A stretch of DNA of 64,000 nt. Origin: Salegentibacter tibetensis (lineage in GTDB: Bacteria; Bacteroidota; Bacteroidia; Flavobacteriales; Flavobacteriaceae). The position numbers were made by a program, and so were the translations under genes. The number at the start of each line of letters is the position of its first letter. Position 1 is the stretch's first letter. Below the pieces are notes generated by a model. It saw only the letters and a list, made by a program, of their open reading frames with translations. It did not search any database and was not told where the DNA came from. Of the stretch, positions 27,351 to 35,554 are shown in pieces. Where the stretch lies: positions 35,577 to 99,576 of the forward strand of contig NZ_JAIQZA010000014.1 in assembly GCF_020164485.1 (NCBI RefSeq), read 5' to 3'.

Positions 27351-27437
27351 GCTGTTAATTTCATGTTATTCTGATGCATTCCCTATGAAGGTTTTCAATT
27401 CATCCTTATCTTCAAACTGATTAAAATTTAAAGAAAA

Positions 27438-28088
27438 ATGGAAAAGATATTAATAGCCGGATCTACCGGACAAACAGGAAAAAGGGTAATTGAAATTTTA
27501 AACAACACCGAACATTTTAAACCCATTGCCATGATTCGTAAAGAGGAGCAGAAGCAAATCTTTGATGATATGGAGGTAGAAAGCGTGATGGCAGACCTTG
27601 AAGGCGATGTAGACCACGCTTTTAAAGGAATAGACCGTGTAATTTTTGCCGCTGGTTCCGGCGGTAACACCGGCCCTGATAAAACTACAGCGGTAGACCA
27701 GCAAGGCGCCAAGAAAATGGTTGATGCCGCTAAGAAATTTAATGTAAAGAAATTCATTATGCTTAGTGCAATGGGAACCGATAAACCTGAAGAAGGCGGA
27801 GACCTGGAACATTACCTAAGAGCGAAAAAAGAAGCTGACGATTATTTAGTAGACAGCGGAATTGTTTATACAATTGTTCAACCCGGCAGGCTTACCGACG
27901 ATATGGGACTTGCTAAGGTGAAATTAGCGCCCAAACTAAATGAGCGTGGGGAAATTTCCCGGGACGATGTAGCCTTTTTACTGGTAATGTGCCTTGCTGA
28001 TCCATTAGGGAAAAATATGGCTTTCCAGGCTCTGGAAGGAGAAGAGTCAATTAAATCTGCACTTATAGAATTGAGTCAGAATAATTAA
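27438..28088 (+). CDS. NAD(P)-binding SDR-like oxidoreductase (YwnB-like)
   Basis: A 216-residue atypical short-chain dehydrogenase/reductase with the NAD(P)-binding motif LIAGSTGQTGKRVIE at the N-terminus. Family phrases VIFAAGSGGNTGPDKTTAVD, FIMLSAMGTDKPEEGG and YTIVQPGRLTDDMG place it in the NmrA/YwnB-like group of small nucleotide-binding proteins. The catalytic Tyr-x-x-x-Lys of classical SDRs appears as HYLRAKKEAD. The substrate is unknown. It is downstream of the OlsF-like gene (87 nt). Confidence 0.82.
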   Translation: MEKILIAGSTGQTGKRVIEILNNTEHFKPIAMIRKEEQKQIFDDMEVESVMADLEGDVDHAFKGIDRVIFAAGSGGNTGPDKTTAVDQQGAKKMVDAAKKFNVKKFIMLSAMGTDKPEEGGDLEHYLRAKKEADDYLVDSGIVYTIVQPGRLTDDMGLAKVKLAPKLNERGEISRDDVAFLLVMCLADPLGKNMAFQALEGEESIKSALIELSQNN

Positions 28089-28143
28089 GAGAAAGTTACT
28101 GGAATAACTTTTATATAAATGCTGTTTGATAATATCAAGATGT

Positions 28144-28172
28144 TAGATCCTGAAACAAGTTCAGGATGACGT
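28144..28172. repeat. Short palindromic intergenic repeat (half-unit)
   Basis: GTTAGATCCTGAAACAAGTT runs on to CAGGATGACG. It aligns with the right half of the 31002 element (GTTAGAAGCTGAAACAAG...), with both hairpin arms changed in a compensating way. It lies between convergent genes. Confidence 0.65.
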
Positions 28173-28199
28173 TGGGATTATTAAACAGCATTTTTTAAT

Positions 28200-28616
28200 T
28201 TATAGATTATCATTTACAAACTTTTCGCACCAGGCTTTAATATCATTTCTGGTAGTTTTAAACGCTTCCTGAATTTCTTCTTCTGAACCTTCTATTTTTG
28301 AGGGATCTTTAAAATTATGGTGTAACCGCACCGCATTCTTTGACGGAATAAACGGACAATTCTCATTCGCGTGATCACAAACCGTGATGATAAAATCAAA
28401 TTCTACATCTTTATATTCATCTACATTATTGCTGGTATGATAAGAAATATCCAGGCCATCATCTTTCATTATGGCAACCGCTTTTTTATTTAAACCGTGG
28501 GTTTCAATTCCTGCGCTGTAAATTTTAGCTCTCTCTTTAGCGAAATGCTTTAAATATCCATGTGCCATCTGGCTTCTGCAGGAATTCCCGGTACAAAGTA
28601 CGAGTACGTTTTTCAT
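28200..28616 (-). CDS. arsC: Arsenate reductase (low-molecular-weight phosphatase type)
   Basis: A 138-residue ArsC of the thioredoxin-coupled, tyrosine-phosphatase-like family, which reduces arsenate to arsenite. The P-loop LCTGNSCRSQMAHGYL (C-x5-R) is at residues ~6-21. The two further redox cysteines of this group appear in TVCDHANENCPF. The start is the ATG giving MKNVLVLCTGNS; a longer reading would overlap the upstream gene. It lies 11 nt downstream of the DUF6428 gene and shares its likely ArsR-type operator. No arsenite efflux gene is adjacent. Confidence 0.9.
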   Translation of the reverse strand: MKNVLVLCTGNSCRSQMAHGYLKHFAKERAKIYSAGIETHGLNKKAVAIMKDDGLDISYHTSNNVDEYKDVEFDFIITVCDHANENCPFIPSKNAVRLHHNFKDPSKIEGSEEEIQEAFKTTRNDIKAWCEKFVNDNL

Positions 28617-28627
28617 AAAGATTTGTT

Positions 28628-29113
28628 TTAGCAACAACCACCGCCTGGTGCACACTCGTTTACGGCGACTTCTTCCGGTTGAGCCACGCCACAGGTTTCT
28701 TTCGCTTTACAGTCGGTTGGGTTTACGTCTAATTTCATCAATAAATTGCCATTTTTAATCGTAAATCCAGTTACGAATAATTGAGCGGTGTGAAAGTTTG
28801 CATTGCTATACTCAAACTTTACCTCCGCTTCCAAATCGTAAGCTTTCATCTGGCCGACTTTATCTAAAATGGACAAAGCTTTGGCAGTTTTCATAAATTC
28901 AGTTTTTCCAATTTCTTCCGGACTTTCCCAAAGCTGGATAATCGTTTCGTTCCAGGCATCAGTTCCAGCTCCACAGTCTACCGAGTCGATTTTTTGATGT
29001 TTTACTTCCGTAATATGATAATTTGCACCAACCAGTAAGTTGGGTGCGTATTCAAACAGCAGGGGTTTTTCCTGATGTTGTTTCAGCAAATCGAATAATT
29101 CTGATGTTTTCAT
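28628..29113 (-). CDS. DUF6428-family protein of an arsenic-linked unit
   Basis: A 161-residue protein matching the DUF6428 type often found between arsR and arsC in Bacteroidota. Visible features are the opening MKTSELFDLLKQHQEKPLLF, cysteines at VDCGAGTDAWNETIIQLWE, and a cysteine-rich tail (DCKAKETCGVAQ, then CAPGGGCC at the very end) that could bind metal or metalloid. It starts about 18 nt from the palindromic site at 29131. The biochemical role is unknown; context points to arsenic or metal handling. Confidence 0.8.
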   Translation of the reverse strand: MKTSELFDLLKQHQEKPLLFEYAPNLLVGANYHITEVKHQKIDSVDCGAGTDAWNETIIQLWESPEEIGKTEFMKTAKALSILDKVGQMKAYDLEAEVKFEYSNANFHTAQLFVTGFTIKNGNLLMKLDVNPTDCKAKETCGVAQPEEVAVNECAPGGGCC

Positions 29114-29130
29114 AATCTAAATATTTATAT

Positions 29131-29146
29131 ATCGCAATATTACGAT
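29131..29146 (-). promoter_or_regulatory. ArsR-type operator upstream of DUF6428-arsC
   Basis: ATCGCAATATTACGAT is a near-perfect palindrome (ATCG-x-AATATT-x-CGAT). ArsR-family repressors in many bacteria bind such ATCG...CGAT sites overlapping ars promoters. It is 18 nt before the DUF6428 start. No arsR gene is adjacent, so the regulator would act in trans. Confidence 0.6.
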
Positions 29147-29213
29147 TAATAAAAATTAGAACAAAGAAGATTTAATTATTTTTCTGTTTATCTCTATAAA
29201 AGAATGCCTTAGC

Positions 29214-29600
29214 TTAAAGAAAAGCCCTGTCGTTAGGTTCCCAGAGCTCTATTTTATTTCCTTCTAAATCAATTATCCAATCGAATTTACCTTCCTCCAC
29301 TTTTTGAACTTCTTCCATCACTTCTACACCTTCGGCCTTTAAGGTTTCCAGTAATTCTTCTAGATTTTCAACGCGGTAATTCATCATAAAATCTTTTTCT
29401 GAAGGTTTAAAATGATTGGTATCTTCCTTAAAAGGACTCCATTGTGTAGAGCATTTATTTCCGTTTTCGTCCATCCACCAAAAAGTACAACCCCATTGAT
29501 CGGTATTTAAACCCAGGTGTTTGCTATACCATTCCTTTATCGCTTTTGGATCTTTGGTTTTAAAAAAAACCCCACCGATTCCAGTGACTCTTTTATCCAT
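29214..29600 (-). CDS. VOC (glyoxalase/bleomycin-resistance fold) family protein
   Basis: A 128-residue vicinal-oxygen-chelate fold protein. The paired beta-alpha-beta-beta-beta modules are visible: TGIGGVFFKTKDPKAIKEWY, SKHLGLNTDQWGCTFWW, then NYRVENLEELLETLKAEGVE and IIDLEGNKIELWEPND. The C-terminal ELWEP carries the usual metal-ligand Glu. Such proteins can be lyases, dioxygenases or drug-binding proteins, and the sequence does not decide between them. It is a single gene. Confidence 0.85.
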   Translation of the reverse strand: MDKRVTGIGGVFFKTKDPKAIKEWYSKHLGLNTDQWGCTFWWMDENGNKCSTQWSPFKEDTNHFKPSEKDFMMNYRVENLEELLETLKAEGVEVMEEVQKVEEGKFDWIIDLEGNKIELWEPNDRAFL

Positions 29601-29655
29601 ATTTTCTGAATTAATTTTTCTGAAAATACGATAATTCAGTTAAAGTTTTAAACTA

Positions 29656-29762
29656 TGAACGTCATCACAATCCCAATAATTATCGGGACTGTAATGACGA
29701 AAACTTGCTGTTTCAAGGTAGAATTTTAAGATATTAGATTCTGAAATAAATTAGAATGACGG
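29656..29762. repeat. Degenerate member of the palindromic intergenic repeat family
   Basis: GATATTAGATTCTGAAATAA continues to ATTAGAATGACGG and matches the right-half pattern of the repeat family with decayed arms. The left part contains CGTCAT...AATGACG ends around a CCCAATAATTATCGGGA hairpin. Confidence 0.5.
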
Positions 29763-29779
29763 AAATCTGTGAATAAAAA

Positions 29780-29810
29780 AACCTCACAGGTTTTGGAAAC
29801 CTGTGAGGTT
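29780..29810. repeat. Short perfect palindrome (CTCACAGGTTT type), copy 2
   Basis: AACCTCACAGGTTT (29780-29793) and AAACCTGTGAGGTT (29797-29810) form a perfect 14-bp stem with a 3-nt loop. It shares the core with the copy at 18104. It lies just downstream of the hydroxyacid dehydrogenase gene and may serve as its terminator (a T-rich run follows on the minus strand). Confidence 0.75.
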
Positions 29811-29831
29811 TAACTACTTCAATTAAGTAAA

Positions 29832-30812
29832 TTACTTCTCCTTCCCTTTTCCAAACTTATCTATGATTTTACCGGCGATTACGCTGGCGAGGCGTTCGTG
29901 AGATTCTTTGGTCCATCCCGCCACGTGCGGACTTAAAATCACGTTTTGTAAAAACATAAGTTCCCGCATAGCATCTGGAATCTGGTTCTCTATACTCAAG
30001 GAAACGTTTTTTTTATTAGAAAAAAGACTTTCAAAAGAAGCTTTTTCGTATTCCAAAACATCAAGACCGGCGCCAAGTACGCGGCCATCCTTCAATGCGT
30101 CTACAAGATCTGCCGTAACCACGTTTTTTCCGCGGGCGGTATTTATAAACCAGAAGGGCTTTTTATAGGCATCAATAAATTCTTTGTTGATCATTTGATC
30201 GGTCTCCGGCGTCCAGGGTGTATGCAAGCTCACTACATCACATTTCTCCCGGAATTCTTTCAAAGAGACCTGCCGAGCATTTTCGTCGCCTACACCGTCT
30301 TTAATATCATAACAGATTACTTCAACATCAAAGCCGCGTAACTTTTTAGCGAAAGCTTTTCCCATATTTCCGTAGCCAATTATTCCTACAGTTTTTCCGT
30401 CTAATTCCAAACCGCGGTTTTCTTCGCGCTGCCAAAGGCCATTCCGCACTTCCCTATCGGCTTTATTCAGCCTATTAAAAAGCGAAAGAAGCATAGCTAA
30501 AGTGTGTTCTCCAACGGCATTTCGGTTTCCTTCAGGGGCAGAAAATAAGGTGATTCCGTGTTCTTCTGCGTATTCAACATCAATATTTTCAAGGCCTGCT
30601 CCTACCCTGGCAATAAATTTCAAATTAGGCGCGCCATCTATAAATTCTTTATCTATGGTATAACGGCTCCTAATTATAATCCCATCGTAGAGATGCTGAT
30701 TTTCCAGGGTTTCCTCCCGTGTTTGAGAAAATCCCTCAATATTATGATGCCCGGCATCGTCCAGTTGTTTGATTAAAGTTGGGTGATTGGTATCTGAATG
30801 TAAAATAATCAT
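29832..30812 (-). CDS. D-isomer-specific 2-hydroxyacid dehydrogenase (SerA-like)
   Basis: A 326-residue NAD-dependent dehydrogenase of the phosphoglycerate/hydroxypyruvate dehydrogenase family. The substrate domain comes first (IIRSRYTIDKEFIDGAPNLK, RVGAGLENIDVEYAEEHGI). The NAD domain has GKTVGIIGYGNMGKAFAKKL, the catalytic Arg in FINTARGKNVVTADLV, the Glu in LGAGLDVLEYE and the His in LSPHVAGWTKESH. It lacks the C-terminal ACT domain of long SerA forms. It could be the serine-pathway enzyme or a related reductase. Confidence 0.88.
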   Translation of the reverse strand: MIILHSDTNHPTLIKQLDDAGHHNIEGFSQTREETLENQHLYDGIIIRSRYTIDKEFIDGAPNLKFIARVGAGLENIDVEYAEEHGITLFSAPEGNRNAVGEHTLAMLLSLFNRLNKADREVRNGLWQREENRGLELDGKTVGIIGYGNMGKAFAKKLRGFDVEVICYDIKDGVGDENARQVSLKEFREKCDVVSLHTPWTPETDQMINKEFIDAYKKPFWFINTARGKNVVTADLVDALKDGRVLGAGLDVLEYEKASFESLFSNKKNVSLSIENQIPDAMRELMFLQNVILSPHVAGWTKESHERLASVIAGKIIDKFGKGKEK

Positions 30813-31235
30813 TGCTCTAAAATTGAGTTTTTAAATTTTATAAAATAACGACCGCCGGAAGAAAGCTCAAAAACGGGCTTTTTCCTCATTACAATAAAAT
30901 TAAGTTTGAGAATAGATGATGTATGTTGAAATGAAGGCGGTTTCATTTGTCTACTCACTAAGTGAGGTTTATATGAGGCTGTCTGCAAAGTTTATTGAAT
31001 CGTCAAGCTGAACTTGTTTTAGAGCTTGCTCCGAAATTTATTCGGAGATCTAAGTTTATAATAATTCAAACATGTTAGAAGCTGAAACAAGTTCAGCTTG
31101 ACGCCAATAGACCCAATTGAACAGCCTAATTTTGGTTTTCAAAAGTTCCTCGAGAGCTATTATTCGAGGTATTTCAATTACGAAAACCCAAAGTTAAAGA
31201 ATGATTTTTAAAACTTAAAGCCTGAAGCCTTTTAG
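30813..31235. other. Gene-free region holding one palindromic repeat
   Basis: No gene is seen. It contains the best-preserved 101-bp repeat of the window (31002-31102). The rest is unremarkable AT-rich sequence. Confidence 0.6.
31002..31102. repeat. 101-bp palindromic intergenic repeat, copy 2 (intact ends)
   Basis: GTCAAGCTGAACTTGTTT (31002-31019) and AAACAAGTTCAGCTTGAC (31085-31102) are perfect 18-bp inverted ends. Between them is a CTCCGAA/TTCGGAG hairpin. Each end is itself a small hairpin. There is no coding capacity; it looks like a MITE or REP-type element. Confidence 0.85.
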
Positions 31236-32585
31236 TTAGAAACCAAGCACTAATTTAGAAATGTAGAAGAAGAGGAAAATCCCGAAAATATCGTTACTGG
31301 TAGTAATAAATGGCCCCGTTGCAATCGCAGGATCAATCCCCTGTTTATTTAAGATGATAGGCACAAAGGTCCCCACCAAAGCGGCTACTATAATTACCGC
31401 AAGTAAGGATGAGGCTATGGTAATGCTAACCAATTGATCCTGGCCAACGATATATCCAAACAGCATAACCAGAATTCCTAGAGCGACTCCATTTATTAAA
31501 CTGAGGCTTACTTCTTTTATTAAACGTTGTATTAAACTGCCGCGTAAATTATCGTTTGCAAGTCCCTGTACAATAATCGCACTGGATTGTACTCCAACAT
31601 TTCCCGCCATTGCCGCAATTAAGGGCGTAAAGAAAAATAAAATAGGAAATTGTTCCAGGGCTTCTTCAAATCCTTTCATTATGTAAACACTTCCCAAACC
31701 ACCAAAAAGGCCCAGTACCAACCAGGGCAAACGCGCCCTTGTTAATCTTAAAAGGCTATCATCTGCTTCTACAGATTCAGAAATACCGGAAGCCATCTGG
31801 TAATCTTTTTCGGCTTCTTCTTTTATAAAATCCACGATATCATCAATGGTAATCCTTCCAACAAGGCGGCCCATTTCATCTACAACCGGAATTGCCTCCA
31901 GGTCATATTTTTGCATTATTCGGGCTACTTCCTCTCCTTCGGTATGCACAGTTACATAATCTACCTGCGGAATGTACACATCCTGGATATTCGCGTGGCT
32001 GGGCGCGGTAAGCAAATCTTTAAGCGAAAGCCTTCCTTTAAGCTTATTTTTATCGTCTACAACATAGATGGAATGCACGCGGGTCACATTTTCGGCTTGT
32101 TCCCGCATTTCTGTCATACAGCCGGTCACACTCCAGTTCTCGTTAACTTTTACGAGCTCTTTCGCCATAAGTCCACCGGCAGAGTCTTCGTCGTAACGAA
32201 GCAGCTCCACAATATTATCGGCATGTTCCTCGTCTACGAGTTCTGCAATAACATTTTGTTGGCGTTCGGGAGAAAGTTCAGAAATGATATCGGCGGCATC
32301 ATCGGTATCCATTTCTTCCAGCTCTTCAGCAATCTCCTTGGCCGAAAGTGTGTCCAGAATACGTTCCCGAACTCCTTCTTCCAGCTCCATTAAAGCTTCA
32401 GCCGTTTTCTGGCTGTCCAGAAGCTTAACGATGTAAGTGGCCTCTTCTAAAGAAAGTTCAGTTAAAATTTCAGCAATATCAGCGTGGTGCACGTCTTCAA
32501 GGTGCAATAGTAATTCCTCGTTATTCTCTTGCTCTATGAGGAATTTTAATTTTTCTATTAACTCACTACTGATTTGAAATTGCAT
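31236..32585 (-). CDS. mgtE: Magnesium transporter MgtE
   Basis: A 449-residue inner-membrane Mg2+ channel. The N-domain (residues ~1-130, repeats such as [20 protein letters not shown]) is followed by paired CBS domains (~130-255: [20 protein letters not shown] and [20 protein letters not shown]) that sense Mg2+. Five membrane helices follow from ~280 with the signature [16 protein letters not shown] and the filter-proximal [18 protein letters not shown]. Its start overlaps the end of rsmA by 20 nt, so translation is probably coupled. Confidence 0.95.
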   Translation of the reverse strand: MQFQISSELIEKLKFLIEQENNEELLLHLEDVHHADIAEILTELSLEEATYIVKLLDSQKTAEALMELEEGVRERILDTLSAKEIAEELEEMDTDDAADIISELSPERQQNVIAELVDEEHADNIVELLRYDEDSAGGLMAKELVKVNENWSVTGCMTEMREQAENVTRVHSIYVVDDKNKLKGRLSLKDLLTAPSHANIQDVYIPQVDYVTVHTEGEEVARIMQKYDLEAIPVVDEMGRLVGRITIDDIVDFIKEEAEKDYQMASGISESVEADDSLLRLTRARLPWLVLGLFGGLGSVYIMKGFEEALEQFPILFFFTPLIAAMAGNVGVQSSAIIVQGLANDNLRGSLIQRLIKEVSLSLINGVALGILVMLFGYIVGQDQLVSITIASSLLAVIIVAALVGTFVPIILNKQGIDPAIATGPFITTSNDIFGIFLFFYISKLVLGF

Positions 32586-33396
32586 ACGGCTGAATTTTAA
32601 GGGTCAAATCTATAAATTCCTGATAACCGAGTTGCTCAGGACGTTTGTCAAATATAGTATCTTCCCTTAAATTATCGGGTAAATCGAAAGTTTTTAAACT
32701 GTTGCGCATTGTCTTTCTACGCTGCTGAAATGCTGTTTTTACTACCCTGAAAAACAGTTTTTCGTCACAAGGCAGGCTGAAATCTTCTTTTCTTATTAAT
32801 CGCAGTACCCCGCTTTCTACTTTTGGCGGCGGATTAAATACTGAAGGCGGCACGGTAAACAAGTATTCGGCTTCGTAAAAGGCCTGCACCAGCACCGAAA
32901 GAATTCCGTAGGTTTTATTGCCTTCTTTCCCACAAATTCTCTGGGCAACTTCTTTTTGAAACATTCCAGAAAACTCAGGGATCTGGTGTTTTAATTCTAA
33001 AACTTTAAAAACGATTTGTGTTGAAATATTGTACGGGAAATTTCCAATAACCGCAAAAGCCTCATCGCGAAAAATAGTTCCCACATCGTATTTTAAAAAA
33101 TCGTATTGATGAATCCTATTTTCCAGCTGCGGATAATGTTCCTGAAGATAAGCAACGCTTTCAGTATCAATTTCTATTACGTGAATTTCGGCGTCCTGTT
33201 TCAGCAAGTATTTCGTTAAAACGCCCATCCCGGGACCAATTTCCAGAACTTTGTTATATCCTTTATAACTAAGTGTTTCAGCTATTTTCTCAGCCACACT
33301 TTCATCGGTTAAAAAATGTTGCCCAAGATGCTTTTTTGCCCTTACCTCACCATCCTCCGACTGTGGAGGCCTGCCTTTTTTCTTATACTTTCCCAT
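32566..33396 (-). CDS. rsmA: 16S rRNA dimethyladenosine transferase RsmA (KsgA)
   Basis: A 276-residue SAM-dependent methyltransferase that dimethylates A1518 and A1519 near the 3' end of 16S rRNA. Motifs: [35 protein letters not shown] (SAM motif I), [12 protein letters not shown], the catalytic [19 protein letters not shown] (N-F-P-Y), [11 protein letters not shown] and [16 protein letters not shown]. The lysine-rich N-terminus ([18 protein letters not shown]) precedes the fold. It is in an operon with DUF4286 upstream (3-nt gap) and mgtE downstream. Confidence 0.96.
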   Translation of the reverse strand: MGKYKKKGRPPQSEDGEVRAKKHLGQHFLTDESVAEKIAETLSYKGYNKVLEIGPGMGVLTKYLLKQDAEIHVIEIDTESVAYLQEHYPQLENRIHQYDFLKYDVGTIFRDEAFAVIGNFPYNISTQIVFKVLELKHQIPEFSGMFQKEVAQRICGKEGNKTYGILSVLVQAFYEAEYLFTVPPSVFNPPPKVESGVLRLIRKEDFSLPCDEKLFFRVVKTAFQQRRKTMRNSLKTFDLPDNLREDTIFDKRPEQLGYQEFIDLTLKIQPYAISNQ

Positions 33397-33399
33397 AAA

Positions 33400-33708
33400 T
33401 TACTGCTCGCTAACTACCTGCATTTCGGTTCTAAAAGCCACGAATTTTCCTTCAAAAGCTTTGCTTTTCCCTTTCAATCTTTCGGCATCTTCTTCGTAAT
33501 ATTTTTCCAGTTCAGCTTTATTTTCAGCAGTGTATTGAACAGAATAAGTAATCCCACCCATAGCTTCGGTTACCATTACGCGGGTCATTAAAGCTTTTTT
33601 GAATTTTCCGGTATCCAGCATTTCAGGGATATGCTCTTCTTTCATCCATTTCACCCAATCGTCGTGAATAGCTTCTTCAATATTTATGGTTACGTTATAT
33701 ATGTACAT
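33400..33708 (-). CDS. DUF4286-family protein
   Basis: A 102-residue ferredoxin-like-fold protein of the DUF4286 family, common in Bacteroidota at this position. It opens MYIYNVTINIEEAIHDDWVK with HIPEMLDTGKFKKALMTRV and ends FVAFRTEMQVV. No catalytic motif is seen and the function is unknown. The gene is packed between the TPR gene (9-nt gap) and rsmA (3-nt gap). Confidence 0.85.
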   Translation of the reverse strand: MYIYNVTINIEEAIHDDWVKWMKEEHIPEMLDTGKFKKALMTRVMVTEAMGGITYSVQYTAENKAELEKYYEEDAERLKGKSKAFEGKFVAFRTEMQVVSEQ

Positions 33709-33717
33709 GTTGATTTT

Positions 33718-35508
33718 TTATGGGGTTTCCTGGTAATCTCCTCTTAGTTCCCGGTACTTTTTGCGGGCGTCCACAAAATAAATACTGTCGGCAAAGTTAA
33801 AAATTATTTGCTCGTAATATTCTTTGGCCTTTTCCAGATCCTGCAACTCATTTGCATATAATTCGGCTAAATAATAATGAGCATTATCGGCCAGGATATC
33901 GGTATTAAAATTCGCAATTATCGCGAGGTAATTATTTTCCGCCTTCTTAGGCTGGTCGGTTTCTTCAAATAACCTGGCTTGTTTCAGCAAGGCTTCATCT
34001 TCTATTTTTTCGCCCTTATGAAGGTTTAAAATCTCTCCTAAAAGTTCAATTGCTTCTAAATTTTTCTCCTGAAAATCCAGCAAATCGGCACGGGCATATT
34101 TTTTAAGCGCAGTTTGAGTTGAATCTTCAATAGAATTATCCTCAATTAGCAAACTCAATTCCATCGCATCGTTGGCGATAAGCTGTGAGGTAGAAGATTT
34201 TAAGACATCCAATTGCTGTTTTGCCCATTTAAAATCGCCTTTAAAATAACTGGTTTTAGCAACTTTAAACCGGGCATTTTGCGAGATCTGATCGTTTTTT
34301 ACCAAATTTTGAACCTGGGAATAATAAATAAGCGCTTCATTAAATTTCTCCTGAAGTACTAAAATATCTGCCAGTGCCAGTTTAATAATCGCTTTGTCAA
34401 AATCACGATTTGCCTGCTCTGAAAGTCGTTTCAATAAAGCGATGCCTTCTTCTTTCTTATCTTGTTTAAAGGCAAGAAAATTCGCAAAATCAATCTGTAA
34501 ATTCAGCGTATTTAGTCCGGTTCCAAACTGTTCCAATAATTCAGAATATCTTTTTTCTACTTCGGAATAAGTTTTTTCATCTTCTTTTTCCAGTCGCATT
34601 TTTAGTAAAAACTGGTTTCCCTGCAACACGATATTTTCTGAAGGTGCTTCTTCTATCACATAGTCTACAATCTCAATAGCCGCGTCAAAATCCTCAGCTT
34701 CCCGGGCCATGACTGCCAGGTTTAAAATGCTTTGCAAACTATTATCGCTTCGTCTGTAAATAGCCTTTTCCTGGGAAAATGCCTTTAAAAATTCCTGCTC
34801 CTGGATAAAAAGCCAGCTTAGCATTTCGTTATAAAGCAAGCTAGGATTTTGCTGGAGTCTTGTGAGCAGCAACCTTCTAAAAGCAGTATTGGCTTCCGTT
34901 GAAGGATCTGCTGAAATATACTTACCGAATTCACGATTTGCGATCGAGAAAAAATCTGGGTTCGCTTCAATCAACTCCAGGTAATTCTTAAACATTTCTT
35001 CGGTTTTACCCTGTTCCCCGTAAATTCTCGCGAGTTGTAAATTGTAGTTCAGTTCATTATTCAGCTCCATCGCCTTTTCATAGGTTTCAGCGGCATTTTT
35101 AAGCAGGCTATATTTTTGAAAAGTTCGGGCTATGGAATAGGCGTAATTTGGGCGTGCGTCTACCGCGCTTAAGGCTTCCGCGTAGAACTGCTCTGCTCTC
35201 TCGGTATTTTGCTGAAGTTCATAATTATGCCCAAGTTCAATTAAAAGCGTAGGATTGTTGGCCGAATTATTCAATTTCTCCCTCAGCAATTCTTCGGCTT
35301 TTGTGAAATTTTCCAGTTGCTGATGACTTTCCACCAACCCGAAAAAATAGGAAGTATTTTGCGGATTTTCTTTCAGTAATTGTTCGTAGGTTTTTAGCGC
35401 TTTTTCAAATTCTCCCTGATCGAAAAAATTACGAGCCAAAATCTCAGACTGCGCCCAGGCCCCTGAAATGGAACAAAATAAAATTAAGAATATTAAAGCA
35501 ATGCGCAT
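33718..35508 (-). CDS. Exported tetratricopeptide-repeat protein
   Basis: A 596-residue periplasmic or outer-membrane-associated TPR protein. The ATG at 35508 gives a clean signal peptide (MRIALIFLILFCSISGAWAQ); the longer reading adds 11 polar residues. TPR-like helix pairs run through the whole chain, for example NFFDQGEFEKALKTYEQLLK, LGHNYELQQNTERAEQFYAE, LADILVLQEKFNEALIYYSQ and, at the end, YLAELYANELQDLEKAKEYY. It probably acts as a scaffold. It lies directly between serS and DUF4286 in a conserved operon. Confidence 0.85.
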   Translation of the reverse strand: MRIALIFLILFCSISGAWAQSEILARNFFDQGEFEKALKTYEQLLKENPQNTSYFFGLVESHQQLENFTKAEELLREKLNNSANNPTLLIELGHNYELQQNTERAEQFYAEALSAVDARPNYAYSIARTFQKYSLLKNAAETYEKAMELNNELNYNLQLARIYGEQGKTEEMFKNYLELIEANPDFFSIANREFGKYISADPSTEANTAFRRLLLTRLQQNPSLLYNEMLSWLFIQEQEFLKAFSQEKAIYRRSDNSLQSILNLAVMAREAEDFDAAIEIVDYVIEEAPSENIVLQGNQFLLKMRLEKEDEKTYSEVEKRYSELLEQFGTGLNTLNLQIDFANFLAFKQDKKEEGIALLKRLSEQANRDFDKAIIKLALADILVLQEKFNEALIYYSQVQNLVKNDQISQNARFKVAKTSYFKGDFKWAKQQLDVLKSSTSQLIANDAMELSLLIEDNSIEDSTQTALKKYARADLLDFQEKNLEAIELLGEILNLHKGEKIEDEALLKQARLFEETDQPKKAENNYLAIIANFNTDILADNAHYYLAELYANELQDLEKAKEYYEQIIFNFADSIYFVDARKKYRELRGDYQETP

Positions 35509-35554
35509 CCCGTAAAGATAAGGATTTGCCCTGTGAATCAATATTTTTAGCCGT

